Source: JAQUTK01 sp963677415 (GTDB taxonomy: Bacteria; Bacteroidota; Bacteroidia; Bacteroidales; JAQUTK01). Taken from it: 64,000 nt of DNA. This document shows, piece by piece, positions 33,604 to 43,881 of this stretch; the first letter of the stretch is position 1, and every line of letters starts with the position of its first letter. Location: NCBI GenBank assembly GCA_963677415.2, contig CAXXFJ010000011.1, positions 62,001 through 126,000 on the forward strand, given 5' to 3'. The notes below the pieces were generated by a model. That model had not been told where the DNA came from and did not search any database. It saw only the letters and a program-made list of their open reading frames with translations. The position numbers and the translations under genes were made by a program.

Positions 33604-35964
33604 ATGCTAATCAGATCTATTATTAATAAAAGAGTTTTACTATTGCTTCTTGCATTTTACTTCTTACTATCAGGAAGTTTTGCGAAGAACTATTCAGGAA
33701 CTGTTGTTGACAGTCTGACTTCTGAAAAGATTGGCTTCGCAACAGTCTCTTTACTGAATCAATCAGGAGAAAAGCAATTTATTGGGATAACTGACGATCA
33801 AGGTCGGTTTACTGCCACAATTCAAGAAGAAATCTCTTTCATAAAGATAAGTTTTATCGGCTATAAGACTATTGAGCAAAAGGCTGATGATATAGATGAT
33901 AGCGGTTATTTAGGCGAATTCAGATTAGTTCCGAGTGTTACCCAGCTTGGTGATGTGTCAGTTCAGGCAAATACCGTGGAGCATAAAGTGGACCGTACTA
34001 TTCATACAATTACTCCGGCTATACGCAAAGGAGCTTTTACTGCACCGGAGATGTTGGGGAATATTCATGGTTTGAGATTTGACCGGATTAATGACAAGGT
34101 ATTAGTAAACAATAAACCTAACGTTTTGATTCTAGTGGATGGCATTCAGAAGTCTCAGGAATATGTAAACAGTCTGGATCCTTCAAGAATACAGGAAGTT
34201 GAAATAGTCAAAGAGCCGACCGGGCGATATTTTTCCGATGATTACTCAGCAGTGATTAACCTGGTTCTTATAAAAGAGTATGAAGGGTATAGTATCAATC
34301 TGCGAAACTTGATGATTGCCAGTCCTTCCGGTTCCAATGGGGATAACTGGTTAGCGAATGAACAACCTAAAATTCTTTTCAATTACACGAAGAACAAGTG
34401 GAATGTGTATGCCAATTATGTGTATGCCAATATTCACTGGAATTACGCAAACAAAATACGAAAGAATTATTCAGAAGTAATGAATGTGACTTCTGAGGAC
34501 GTAACAAGTAAGAACCCGAATGAATACTATGATTATTTTGCTCATGCAGCTTCGGTGGGAGTGGATTATCAGATTGTGAAAGACCATACGATCTCTTTTC
34601 AGGAACGCTTCAGTTATGAGGATGTCAGTAAGGACCTTCTATATAACCAACAGGTTTCCTATCTGAAAACCGGATTATCTGATAATATCCGGCAAAGAAC
34701 ATTGAATCAGGATTTGCGGAAGAATAACTCAGCAAGCGTCTTTTATGTAGGGAAACTGAATGAGAAATTGACGATACACAGTGATCTGACGTATGACTAT
34801 TATTCCAGCAAGTTGCATAACTTGTATGATCAGAACCGTAGTTTAACACAGGATTATCAGTATGTAAATGAGAAGAACTATATTCGTTTCAATGCGGATG
34901 CAGATTACGCGATTTCACCAAACCTGAGTATGAATAGTGGTTATACTTCTATTTGGAATAATTATAGAACGAAGGATTCAGTTGGAAACCGATTGTCTAT
35001 GTACGATGAATACCGGAACAGACTGTTTGCCTATCTGTCTTTTCCGCTGACTCAAACAATTAGCACAAAGGTGGGTGTTGCAGTTGAAAATCTCTATATT
35101 AAGAACCTATCTTCTGAAAGGAACTATTGGGGTCTGCTTCCTTTTGCTCAACTGAATTATGCAGCTAATGCAAAGTTGAATATGAATCTGAGTTATAACT
35201 CGTCTATTTCCTATCCCAGACTCTTTCAGCTGAGTCCTTCGAATTATGCCATTGACTCTTTGATGATGCAAATGGGTAATCTTGGTCTGGTGCAAACGAT
35301 GAATCATCAGACTCAACTCGAAATGACTTTCTTGGAATGTCTGACCCTTACTTCAACCTTTGTTTATTCTCCAAATGCAATCGAGACACTCTATACCCAA
35401 TCAGGTGGAAAGTATTATAACACGTATGCTAATGTGAGTGGTCGAATGTTTGCTTTAGGGTTGGATTATAGTCAGTCAATTGGAGAGTCCCTGAACTGGA
35501 ACTCTTCCGTTGGTTATTATAACGGCAAACTCATGTACAATGGAGCTCAAAATTCATGCAATGCATGGACATTCTATTCAGCATTGGAATACTACCAACC
35601 TAAACTTGGCTTGATGACTTCTCTGGAATATAATCGTACGATGAATAAATCGATTCTTCCACAGGGGTATCGGATGGAAGGACAGGATAATTGGATGCTT
35701 ACCGCAAGCAAGAAGTTTTGGAAAGACAGAGCTTCATTAATGGTTTCCTATATCCTGCCAATAGATTGGGGTACACGTATGAAACAAGAATCGAAGATCA
35801 ATACACCTTTTTATCAGGAATATAACTCCCTTGATCTGAGAACATATCACAATATGTTATTCATCCGCCTGAATATCCGTATCAACGGAGGCAAGAAAGT
35901 GAAACAAATTGAGAAACAAACGACTGTGGAGAGTGAAGAGAAAGAAGGACGAGGGCTTTATTAA
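33604..35964 (+). CDS. TonB-receptor-like outer membrane beta-barrel protein
   Basis: A 786-residue outer membrane protein. A signal peptide ends near FAK (residue 28); residues about 30-115 form a carboxypeptidase-regulatory-like beta sandwich (GTVVDSLTSEKIGFATVSLL, FIGYKTIEQ); residues about 130-220 a plug-like region (VLILVDGIQKSQEYVNSLDPSRIQEVEIVKEP); the rest are amphipathic strands of a large barrel of the OMP_b-brl_3 type. No TonB box or SusD partner is seen nearby, so its ligand is unknown. It is monocistronic and converges with the M6/LRR gene. Confidence 0.85.
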   Translation: MLIRSIINKRVLLLLLAFYFLLSGSFAKNYSGTVVDSLTSEKIGFATVSLLNQSGEKQFIGITDDQGRFTATIQEEISFIKISFIGYKTIEQKADDIDDSGYLGEFRLVPSVTQLGDVSVQANTVEHKVDRTIHTITPAIRKGAFTAPEMLGNIHGLRFDRINDKVLVNNKPNVLILVDGIQKSQEYVNSLDPSRIQEVEIVKEPTGRYFSDDYSAVINLVLIKEYEGYSINLRNLMIASPSGSNGDNWLANEQPKILFNYTKNKWNVYANYVYANIHWNYANKIRKNYSEVMNVTSEDVTSKNPNEYYDYFAHAASVGVDYQIVKDHTISFQERFSYEDVSKDLLYNQQVSYLKTGLSDNIRQRTLNQDLRKNNSASVFYVGKLNEKLTIHSDLTYDYYSSKLHNLYDQNRSLTQDYQYVNEKNYIRFNADADYAISPNLSMNSGYTSIWNNYRTKDSVGNRLSMYDEYRNRLFAYLSFPLTQTISTKVGVAVENLYIKNLSSERNYWGLLPFAQLNYAANAKLNMNLSYNSSISYPRLFQLSPSNYAIDSLMMQMGNLGLVQTMNHQTQLEMTFLECLTLTSTFVYSPNAIETLYTQSGGKYYNTYANVSGRMFALGLDYSQSIGESLNWNSSVGYYNGKLMYNGAQNSCNAWTFYSALEYYQPKLGLMTSLEYNRTMNKSILPQGYRMEGQDNWMLTASKKFWKDRASLMVSYILPIDWGTRMKQESKINTPFYQEYNSLDLRTYHNMLFIRLNIRINGGKKVKQIEKQTTVESEEKEGRGLY

Positions 35965-36053
35965 TTACTTCTTACAGCATAAATAGTCTGTAAAGAAATC
36001 CTCGCAATTATCTCTTTCCCATACTTTCTCTGTTCATATAGTAAACACACTTC

Positions 36054-39000
36054 TTACAGCACAATTCTCAGTGTCTGACTCCCTACTTTCACAAGATAGA
36101 ATGCTCCTTTTTGCAAAGAGATGCGTTGCTCTTCACCATCGGCAGTTAGCGTCAAGAGTTTCACGCCGGTAACGGTATATACCGTGATCATTGCTCCTGG
36201 GTCTGCTCCACGGATTACGAGAAGATTGTCTTGCACATACAGGGATAGAGGAGATGATTCCTTGACTTCCAGATCTGTCATCATCTCTTCATTGAGTTTG
36301 AGGAACTCAGACCAACCTTCTGCCGGATAGTATTTTTGATAAGATCCGGGTGGTATATGTAATATGCAGGATGACTTGTCTATTCCTTCAAATCCATCTA
36401 TATAGACTGTCGGAGGATTGGGATTGAGGGAATAGATTGCTTCCATACTGTCGCAAAAAGCAAATGCATGGGTTCTGATGGAGATTATTTTGGATGGAAT
36501 CATCACCGATTTAAGTCCGGTGCAATTGTAAAAAGTATAGTTGTTGATAGTGGTAACTTCAGGTGGGATAGTCATTGAAGTAAGACTGATACAATCGGTA
36601 AAGGCTGACTTGCCTATGGACGTGATTGTGTTTGGGAAGTTGACGTATTTCAAAGCACTGCAATTGGCAAAAGCATAGTTTCCTATCGTCGTGACATAAG
36701 AAGGAATTGTAATACAGCTCAGAGCATTGCATCCGGAAAAGGCATAATCACCGATAGATGTGACTGTAGTTGGCAATGTCACTGTTTCCAATCTTTTCAG
36801 ATTAGAAAACATATTGTCTCCAATCTGATTATCCGTGGTGGTATAGACGTAACCGCCACTCACGATTGTCGCATTGGACATGTCGAGTCTCTTCAGTTGA
36901 GGGAACTGGGTTTGGATCATCAGCATATCTTTCCCATTGACCGGACCTGCAAGAGTCAAAATATTGACATATTGAAGATTAGTCAATCCAATGCTCTCAA
37001 GTAATTCTCCGGGGGTAGTCATTGTTATATTATAGTGACCCATAAGAAAAAAGTCTTTCCATTCTTGTCGTCCCAAATAGGTTAGAAATCCGGTATCTGG
37101 CACATAAAGTGAGCAGGTGGATGTATTTTCAAAACATTCTTTGCCTAATGAAGGAGGAATTACACAATTGCAGAATATCTCCAACAACTTGGGACATCTT
37201 CCAAATGCAAAGCTGTGAATCATAGTGACTTTTTCCGGTATTGTTATGGAAGTCAGGCTTAAACAATAATAGAAAGCCGATTGCCCGATAGTGGTGACAG
37301 CTTCAGGAAGAATCAAGGACTTCAATCCGGTGCAATATTCAAAAAGTCCAGGTTCAAGAGTGGTTATATTCTTTGGAAGTGTTAAAGTAGTAAGATTCCT
37401 GCAGTGGGAAAAAGCATGTCCCCCGATTCTTGTGACGCTCTCAGGGATCTTAATGGAAATGAGTCCGTTGCACCCGTAAAAAGCACTGTCGGATATGCAT
37501 CTTGTACCTTCTGCCAAAGTAAAATGAGTGCCGTCAGGCATTGTCCCTTTGTATTTGTAGGCTACTTTTCCAATGGTAACCAAGCCATCTGCATGCTTAT
37601 TGTACCATGCGGTACCGGAAAAACCCGAATGAGCAATATATTCGACATTTGAAGGAAGGAGTATCGAGGCTAGCGCGCTGCAATTGAAGAAAGCATGATT
37701 TTCAATGAATCTGAGACTTGAAGGAAATACAACCGAAGTCAACTTTTTGCAATCGGAAAATGCACCTTCGCCAATAGAGACGACCTTCTCCGGAATTGTC
37801 AATGAAGTAAGGGCTTCGCAACCATTGAAAGCATATTTGTTAATGGTTGTGATGTTGGAAGAGAGTTTGACGGATTTTAGTTTGTTGCAGCCATTGAAAG
37901 CATACTCATCAATTGTCGTGACACTCTCAGGAATTGTTAGGGAAGTGAGTCCGGTGCAGCCATTAAAAGCTCTTGACCAGATAGAAGTGATGCCCGAAGG
38001 GATTGTCAATGAAGTAAGACCGGCACAACCGTCAAAAGCACTTCTCCCAATAGAAGTGACACTCTCAGGGATTGTGATTGAGACAAGATTCTTACAATTG
38101 GTAAACGCACTATCGGATATACCTTTTGTTCCTTCTTCCAACGTGATTGATGTTCCGGGAGGCATATCTCCTGTGTACTTATAAGCCACTTTTCCCATAT
38201 AAATCAGACCGGCAGGTTGACTCTTATTCCACGGGCAACCGGAAAAGGCTCCTCTACCAATGAACGTGATTCCTGAAGGCATTGTGACGTAAGTCAAATT
38301 GCTGCATTTAAAAAAAGCGCTATCACCTATCGAAGTTGTTTTTTCCGGAATTTTCATGGTGTCCAGAAAGAGACATCCTTCAAAGGCGTGTTTCCCAATT
38401 GATGTTATGGATGTGGGCAAGATAATAGTTTTCAACATAGTATCACTACGAGAGACTCCTGAAGAATAAAAAGACTTTTCCGGCATCTCATTTGCAGGAT
38501 AATATCCGGATTCTGATGTGCCTGATGGTCCCGAATAGGATTGAATGGAAACATCACTGAGGTCCAGGTATCCAAGATAAGGAAGCTGATCGCGCAGATA
38601 CTTCACATCCCGGGCATCAATCACACCAGTCAGAACCAATGAGAAAATACTGGTTCTCGGGATAAAAGTACTCAGGGTTCCGGGAGTCTCAATATTGCAT
38701 GTGACCGGATATGAGGTATATTTAAAAGTTACAGATTCGTTAGTCTTTGTAATTGAAGTGAGATTTTTGTTCAACTCATAACCGTCCCATGCTCTAGGGA
38801 TAAATGTCCCTTTGGTAAAGGCTTCACCCGGCGTTTCGGTCGAACCTATTAATGGTTGTAGATAAACGCGCATGTGACTTTCTGCTGTTTGTTTCTCTCC
38901 ATAAAAGTTATTAATGGTGTTGGATGTCCAGGCTGGCTTGTAATAATCAATATGCCAGATCAACATTCCCTCTCCCGGCAAATAGCGATCCCAACCCGTT

Positions 39001-40316
39001 CGTTTTCGATATTCGACTAGAAAGAACTCAGTCGGATTTGGATAAATTGGATCTAGATTATGTTTCGCTTTTGAGATAATGTATGACTGATTGCTCGTGT
39101 TCAACGGTGGAGTTTTCTCTTGAGAAAGAGGGTATAATGTTATCTCATCGGGTGTATTTGCTTGATCAGGTTTGAGATAGCCAAGATAGAACCGTTCATA
39201 ACAGGAGTATGTGGGTGGTGTACGACTGTTATTGTTATAATTACCTGACGCCATGATACTCCAGTGATCTAATGTATGCTTATCCGCAAATGTGTGATAG
39301 AGATCCGGCAAACCAATCACATGACTGAATTCATGGCAAAAAGTGCCGATGCCACAAATCTCACTTCCTGTGTTTCCTCTCAATTCTGAAGTACACGCGT
39401 ATCTCTTGATAATGGTGCCGTCTAATGAAGTCTCGCGTGTATTACCCTGATGTGGCCATATTGCGTCTTTCGAACCTCCTTCAGATTGGTTGTGTCCGGC
39501 AAAGATGATAAATACGTTATCCACATATCTATCGCCATTTGTGTCATAATTTGAAAAGATGAGTCCTCCTTTTTGAGCTATTGTACAAGCATCTATGACC
39601 ATTTGTCCCGGATTGGCATCATACTTTGCAGACGAACTTGCAGATTGTCCATAGTAGATCATGGGATGGGGCAATGTAATCGGACCAATAACATCAAAGG
39701 TGGGTATGAATTGTCCATACGAACTTGCCATCAAATAATCACGCACTGATCCCGTTGCACCGTTTGTGCTATATCCTTCTTGATTTAAGAAGTTCGCAAA
39801 GGCTGTATTCGGAGAGGGAGTTACAAATTGCACATCAGCGAAATTGACCAGAATGACCAGCACCTTCGGGGAATTGTCTTTAAATGGGGATAATGAAACG
39901 GATTGTACTTGTTCGCTCATGGCGATACTTCTGCTCCTTGCTTGTTGCAGAGCCAGGGTTTCTTCTTCTTGCAGAGCTTTCATGGCTTCTGCTTTGGTCG
40001 TATTTTTCAAAAAAAGAATCTCTTTCGCCGTACGCTTTTCAATATCTGAAGCAATAATTCCGCTACTGATTATTTTTCCGGTGTCATTGACTGTGGCATA
40101 AGTCAGGTATCCCGCTGTATTTGTTTCAAGTAAATAACCGTCAGTTGAGGTCTGGTAATGATACAACTCATCGCCACGCAGAAGAATGCTTAGTGAGGTG
40201 CCATTCGGTTGTTTTACAGTAATAGGATATGGGTAAGCATTAACTGCGCAGAGAGGAGTTAATGTCAGCTTTATAAGTATCTGAGCGAATACTATGAATA
40301 AGATGTGTCTTCTCAT
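36054..40316 (-). CDS. Giant M6 metalloprotease with BspA-type leucine-rich repeats and T9SS tail
   Basis: A 1420-residue secreted protein. Signal peptide to about residue 28; M6 peptidase domain with HEFSHVIGLPD near 330, closely related to the smaller M6 protein at 7388-9220. From about 600 to 1340 there are many BspA-like (LRR_5) repeats of about 23 residues of the form LTSLTIPESVTSIGxxAFxGC. A longer unit starting GKVAYKY and containing GTKGISDSAF or GTRCISDSAF occurs twice, so the array grew by a larger duplication. The last 70 or so residues (LYVQDNLLVIRG, MITVYTVTGVKLL, GAFYLVKVG) are a T9SS sorting domain. Surface display with substrate or host binding is inferred. The start at 40316 is preferred to 40349. 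Confidence 0.88.
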   Translation of the reverse strand: MRRHILFIVFAQILIKLTLTPLCAVNAYPYPITVKQPNGTSLSILLRGDELYHYQTSTDGYLLETNTAGYLTYATVNDTGKIISSGIIASDIEKRTAKEILFLKNTTKAEAMKALQEEETLALQQARSRSIAMSEQVQSVSLSPFKDNSPKVLVILVNFADVQFVTPSPNTAFANFLNQEGYSTNGATGSVRDYLMASSYGQFIPTFDVIGPITLPHPMIYYGQSASSSAKYDANPGQMVIDACTIAQKGGLIFSNYDTNGDRYVDNVFIIFAGHNQSEGGSKDAIWPHQGNTRETSLDGTIIKRYACTSELRGNTGSEICGIGTFCHEFSHVIGLPDLYHTFADKHTLDHWSIMASGNYNNNSRTPPTYSCYERFYLGYLKPDQANTPDEITLYPLSQEKTPPLNTSNQSYIISKAKHNLDPIYPNPTEFFLVEYRKRTGWDRYLPGEGMLIWHIDYYKPAWTSNTINNFYGEKQTAESHMRVYLQPLIGSTETPGEAFTKGTFIPRAWDGYELNKNLTSITKTNESVTFKYTSYPVTCNIETPGTLSTFIPRTSIFSLVLTGVIDARDVKYLRDQLPYLGYLDLSDVSIQSYSGPSGTSESGYYPANEMPEKSFYSSGVSRSDTMLKTIILPTSITSIGKHAFEGCLFLDTMKIPEKTTSIGDSAFFKCSNLTYVTMPSGITFIGRGAFSGCPWNKSQPAGLIYMGKVAYKYTGDMPPGTSITLEEGTKGISDSAFTNCKNLVSITIPESVTSIGRSAFDGCAGLTSLTIPSGITSIWSRAFNGCTGLTSLTIPESVTTIDEYAFNGCNKLKSVKLSSNITTINKYAFNGCEALTSLTIPEKVVSIGEGAFSDCKKLTSVVFPSSLRFIENHAFFNCSALASILLPSNVEYIAHSGFSGTAWYNKHADGLVTIGKVAYKYKGTMPDGTHFTLAEGTRCISDSAFYGCNGLISIKIPESVTRIGGHAFSHCRNLTTLTLPKNITTLEPGLFEYCTGLKSLILPEAVTTIGQSAFYYCLSLTSITIPEKVTMIHSFAFGRCPKLLEIFCNCVIPPSLGKECFENTSTCSLYVPDTGFLTYLGRQEWKDFFLMGHYNITMTTPGELLESIGLTNLQYVNILTLAGPVNGKDMLMIQTQFPQLKRLDMSNATIVSGGYVYTTTDNQIGDNMFSNLKRLETVTLPTTVTSIGDYAFSGCNALSCITIPSYVTTIGNYAFANCSALKYVNFPNTITSIGKSAFTDCISLTSMTIPPEVTTINNYTFYNCTGLKSVMIPSKIISIRTHAFAFCDSMEAIYSLNPNPPTVYIDGFEGIDKSSCILHIPPGSYQKYYPAEGWSEFLKLNEEMMTDLEVKESSPLSLYVQDNLLVIRGADPGAMITVYTVTGVKLLTLTADGEEQRISLQKGAFYLVKVGSQTLRIVL

Positions 40317-40388
40317 GTTTAATAATATAACTCCCTGATTCTGAAACAACTCGGGAAGAGATATGTAACTTTACTCACTGTCACTGTA

Positions 40389-40405
40389 CTTTACACAGTG
40401 TAAAG
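40389..40405. promoter_or_regulatory. 17-bp palindrome between the M6/LRR and Crp/Fnr genes
   Basis: CTTTACAC-A-GTGTAAAG is a perfect palindrome with a one-base centre. A second ACTTTAC lies 20 bases away (40368-40374). The position suits an operator for the divergent genes. The rest of 40317-40654 is AT-rich; TAAGTTTG at 40625-40632, with GTTG 18 bases before it, is a fair promoter for the Crp/Fnr gene. Confidence 0.45.
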
Positions 40406-40654
40406 ATATTAATATTTTTATTATTTAGCTGATTATTTAATAATATAAATTCCTTATTTGCATTATTTCTTTCCCTTCTATATTATCACCAGGCAACCTA
40501 TGTGAATATGTTGTTTATGAAGTTGTTGATAACGTTGTGATTTTATTGTTTAATAGACGATTAGCCTGTTAATAACTTTCTATGGATACTGTTGATATGT
40601 TGTTGATAATCCGATTTTTTTATCTAAGTTTGTATCCGACATAAACAAACGGCA

Positions 40655-41314
40655 ATGGAAGAGAACCTTTTTGATGAAATAACTGAGTTTAAAACTTCTC
40701 TTGAGATTCGCAAGCGTCTCTGGGAATATAGTGTGGTAAAGACTTTTAAGGAAGGTGATAATATACTGATTGAAGGTGCTTATATCAAGAGTATCCCGAT
40801 TATTGCCCGGGGCAGTGTGAAAGTGATGCGCACGCATGATGATGGAAGGGAGATTCTTTTGTATTATATCCAAACAGGTGAGAGCTGTGTGATGTCAATT
40901 CTTGGAGGCTTACACAACGATACCAGCAAGGTTAAAGCGATTGCTGAGGAGGATACTGAGATATTGTTTATACCTAACAGTAAGCTAGCCTTGCTCATCA
41001 AAGACTATCCAGAGTTTCTCAATTACATTTTCAGATTGTATCATAAGCGTTTTGAAGAGTTTCTGGATATTATCAACGATATTGCTTTTAAGAAGATTGA
41101 TGAGCGGTTGCTTGAACTGATTCAGAAAAAGACGGATCTTTACAAAGATTCCACAATTAATATTACCCACGAACAACTTGCCAATGAATTGGGCACGGCA
41201 AGAGTCGTAGTTTCCCGTCTGCTCAAACAGATAGAAGAGTTTGGACTGGTGCGCCTGGGGCGTAATAAGATCACTGTTCTTAAAGATTTGGATGATTTCC
41301 TTCGTACTCGCTAG
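40655..41314 (+). CDS. Crp/Fnr-family transcriptional regulator
   Basis: A 219-residue regulator. Residues about 20-125 are a cyclic-nucleotide-binding-type beta roll (FKEGDNILIEGAYIKSIPIIARGSVKVM, YIQTGESCVMSIL). A long dimer helix follows, and residues about 150-215 form the winged helix with TINITHEQLANELGTARVVVSRLLKQIEEFG. No N-terminal cysteine cluster is present, so it is not an iron-sulphur Fnr. It lies directly before the efflux operon in the same direction and is the natural candidate to control it. Confidence 0.9.
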   Translation: MEENLFDEITEFKTSLEIRKRLWEYSVVKTFKEGDNILIEGAYIKSIPIIARGSVKVMRTHDDGREILLYYIQTGESCVMSILGGLHNDTSKVKAIAEEDTEILFIPNSKLALLIKDYPEFLNYIFRLYHKRFEEFLDIINDIAFKKIDERLLELIQKKTDLYKDSTINITHEQLANELGTARVVVSRLLKQIEEFGLVRLGRNKITVLKDLDDFLRTR

Positions 41315-41377
41315 GTTTATTTTCATTTAAAATGGCCTTGTGTAACAAAAGTAGCTAACCATCATTTTTTCAACCTT

Positions 41378-41385
41378 TACCTTTG
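41378..41385 (+). promoter_or_regulatory. -7 element of the efflux operon
   Basis: TACCTTTG matches TAnnTTTG. The start of transcription would be near 41392, 28 bases before the ATG at 41420, which supports 41420 as the original start of the tolC-like gene. Confidence 0.45.
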
Positions 41386-41456
41386 TCCCAAAATAATAAA
41401 GGGAACAAGAATGGAAAGAATGAAAAGCAAAATGGAAAGTACTATTTACGTTTGTT

Positions 41457-42746
41457 TTGATGCTTGCGTCCGGCGTATCACTATTTGCACAAAATGAAGC
41501 ACGGTTTTTAAGTTTAGAAGAGGCTGTCTCTATGGCCTTGAAGGGTAATAAACAAATTGCTGTATCTGTATTGGATGAGCAGATCGCTTCTTCCGACTAC
41601 CGGAAGATGGATGCGGTTTTTCTGCCACGGGTGAGTGCTTCGTATACGGCAATGCAAACAAATAATCCCTTAAATGTCTTTGGTGCCAAATTGCAGCAAC
41701 AATCTGTTTCTGCAGCCGATTTTAATCCTGCTATACTGAATGATCCTTCTGCACAAAATGACTTTGGTGCCCGAATAGATATGCAGATGCCTTTGTTAAA
41801 TGTGGATCAGTTGTATATGAGAAAAGCTATGTCTGCTCAGAAGGATGCTGCTCAGTATGGTGCTGTCCGAACAAAGGAGTATATCACTTTTGAAATGAAG
41901 AAGGCGTACCTGCAACTCCAGCTGGCTTATCAGCAAAAGGGCTTATTGGAAGAGGCCTTTCAGACTGCAAATGCCATATATAATTCTACAGAACGGTTTT
42001 TTGAGCAAGGGCTTATTCGTAAGTCTGATCTTTTGAATGCAAAGGTGCATGTGAGCAGTGTGGAGACGGAGTTGGAAAAGGCGAAGAGCAATGTCTCGAA
42101 TGCTTCTGATTACCTGAGTCTGCTCATGGGACAGCCTTCCGGTATTGATTATGCAGTGGATAAGCTCGCTTTAAATCTACCTTCTCAGAGGCCTTTATCA
42201 ACTGAAAGGGTGGATTTTCTGGCGATGGAGAAAGCTGTCGAAGCCTCTGATATGATGGCTAAGTCTGCTTCATTGTCTCTGCTACCCAAACTCAATGCAT
42301 TTGGAAGTTATCAGTTAAACGACTCCAAAGCGATCGAATTTAATTCCCAGAGCTATCTGGTTGGGGTTCAATTGTCGTGGAACTTGTTTAACGGGACTCA
42401 GACGATGCATACCATCCGTTCGCACAAACTTATGAGTGCCAAACTGAAGGAGCAGCTCAGCGGACAGCTCTCCCAAGCTCAGCTTGAGTGGAATAAGACG
42501 AATCGTGACCTGGAAAATCTCACTTTTGAACTTCGTCAGCAAACGGATATTGTTAAGCAAGCATCTGAGGCTTTGCGAATCATTCAGAACCGTTACGAAC
42601 AGGGACTTGAAAAAACATCGGACTTACTGGTTGCACAAACGCAACTTTCCGAACAACAGATGAGCTATGCAGCTACAGTGTTTAAACAGAACCTGAATGT
42701 TGCTTATCTGGAATTTATTACTTCATCAAATTCATATCAAAATTAA
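41457..42746 (+). CDS. TolC-type outer membrane efflux protein (start region frameshifted)
   Basis: The outer membrane channel of a tripartite pump: 429 codons with paired outer-membrane-efflux domains (LSLEEAVSMALKGNKQIAVS, then a repeat after about 215) and coiled-coil helices. The frame as written starts at TTG 41457 or ATG 41460, inside the signal peptide (MLASGVSLFAQ). Upstream, codons KAKWKVLFTFVL continue the signal peptide in frame, and the ATG at 41420 is one base out of frame: the sequence has four As at 41423-41426 where three would give MKAKWKVLFTFVL. So the true start is probably 41420 and there is one extra base here, real or an error. Confidence 0.87.
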   Translation: MMLASGVSLFAQNEARFLSLEEAVSMALKGNKQIAVSVLDEQIASSDYRKMDAVFLPRVSASYTAMQTNNPLNVFGAKLQQQSVSAADFNPAILNDPSAQNDFGARIDMQMPLLNVDQLYMRKAMSAQKDAAQYGAVRTKEYITFEMKKAYLQLQLAYQQKGLLEEAFQTANAIYNSTERFFEQGLIRKSDLLNAKVHVSSVETELEKAKSNVSNASDYLSLLMGQPSGIDYAVDKLALNLPSQRPLSTERVDFLAMEKAVEASDMMAKSASLSLLPKLNAFGSYQLNDSKAIEFNSQSYLVGVQLSWNLFNGTQTMHTIRSHKLMSAKLKEQLSGQLSQAQLEWNKTNRDLENLTFELRQQTDIVKQASEALRIIQNRYEQGLEKTSDLLVAQTQLSEQQMSYAATVFKQNLNVAYLEFITSSNSYQN

Positions 42747-42759
42747 AACATACTATATT

Positions 42760-43854
42760 ATGAAACGAGTTAATTACATATCTATCCTGATTGTGTCTTT
42801 TGTGATTATGGGTTCATTGTTTGCTTGCTCTTCTTCGGAGAAAGAGGAGGTTGGAAATGAACTGTCCGTTCCGGTCGTTGTTGCTACTCCTTCTTCTGAT
42901 AATGTGTCAGGGGTGCAGGTGAGCGGTGAGATTGTGGCTGGACAGACGGCAATGATAAGTACCCGGGTAATGGGCTATATCACATCCATTACAGTAAAAC
43001 CTGGTGATATGGTGAAACAGGGTCAGTTACTTGCAACAATTGCTAATGATGATATGCTGGCAAAAAAAGCGCAAGTTGAGGCTTCTGTTGCTGAAGCAAC
43101 GGCTGCGGCGGCTGTCTCGGCAAAGGATCTGGAACGGTTTACACAGTTGTATAATAGCCAGAGTGCATCAGTGAAAGAATTGGAGAACGTAAAATTGAAT
43201 AATCAATCAGTTCACTCCAAACTTGAGGCTGCCCGACAGATGCGAAATGAGGTGAATGCGATGCTTGCTTATACTCAAATTAAAGCTCCTTTTGCGGGAG
43301 TGATTACGAAGAAGTTTGTGGAGGCGGGAAGTATGGCAAATCCGGGTATGCCGATTATGGCCTTGGAACAAGTAAAAAGTTTTCAGGCTTTGGTTTCTGT
43401 GCCTGAGTCGGATGTAATGGGCATTGTGCTCAATGAGAAAGCAATCATAACAGTAAAGACGACAGGTGCTACTTTTACTGGTGCAATCGCCGAGTTGAGT
43501 CCTTCCTCTCAGTTTTCCGGTGGACAGTATCTTGCTAAGATTTCCATTCCGGATAAGGAGGCTGAAAATCTGAAGGCGGGTATGTACGTGAATGTCTTTA
43601 TCCCGCGCAACGGCGAGGAGGCAGTTTCATCTGCTACTTTGACTATTCCTTTGGAAAGTGTTGTAAAGAAAGAGGATCTCACCGGAATATATGTGGTTGG
43701 TGCGGATAACTTGGCTTCTCTTCGCTGGATAAGATTGGGAAAAACAAGTGGTGATAGAGTAGAGGTTTTGTCTGGTCTTATGAAAGGTGAATCTTTCGTA
43801 GTAAAGGCAGAGGGACGGGTATTCAATGGTGCGAAGGTGAGTGTAGTGAAATAA
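42760..43854 (+). CDS. RND efflux periplasmic adaptor lipoprotein (HlyD family)
   Basis: A 364-residue adaptor linking the inner membrane pump to the TolC channel. A lipobox (GSLFAC, Cys near 23) follows a short signal peptide. Then come the barrel-sandwich half motif (GYITSITVKPGDMVKQGQLLATI), a coiled-coil hairpin (about 100-170), the second half motif (AYTQIKAPFAGVITKKFVEAG) and the beta-barrel and membrane-proximal domains. The start is the ATG at 42760, 13 bases after the tolC stop; the frame is open upstream into tolC. Second gene of the efflux operon. Confidence 0.93.
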   Translation: MKRVNYISILIVSFVIMGSLFACSSSEKEEVGNELSVPVVVATPSSDNVSGVQVSGEIVAGQTAMISTRVMGYITSITVKPGDMVKQGQLLATIANDDMLAKKAQVEASVAEATAAAAVSAKDLERFTQLYNSQSASVKELENVKLNNQSVHSKLEAARQMRNEVNAMLAYTQIKAPFAGVITKKFVEAGSMANPGMPIMALEQVKSFQALVSVPESDVMGIVLNEKAIITVKTTGATFTGAIAELSPSSQFSGGQYLAKISIPDKEAENLKAGMYVNVFIPRNGEEAVSSATLTIPLESVVKKEDLTGIYVVGADNLASLRWIRLGKTSGDRVEVLSGLMKGESFVVKAEGRVFNGAKVSVVK

Positions 43855-43881
43855 GTAAGTAATAAACAAAAATAGATAGAG

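Noticed and set aside
36400..38500. Nucleotide-level tandem repeats as a separate mobile or satellite element
   Set aside because: The periodicity of about 69 bases is the coding of the 23-residue LRR_5 units of the M6 protein.
40500..40632. Repeated GTTGTTGATAA words as a replication origin with DnaA boxes
   Set aside because: The words do not match TTATnCACA boxes and no replication gene is nearby.
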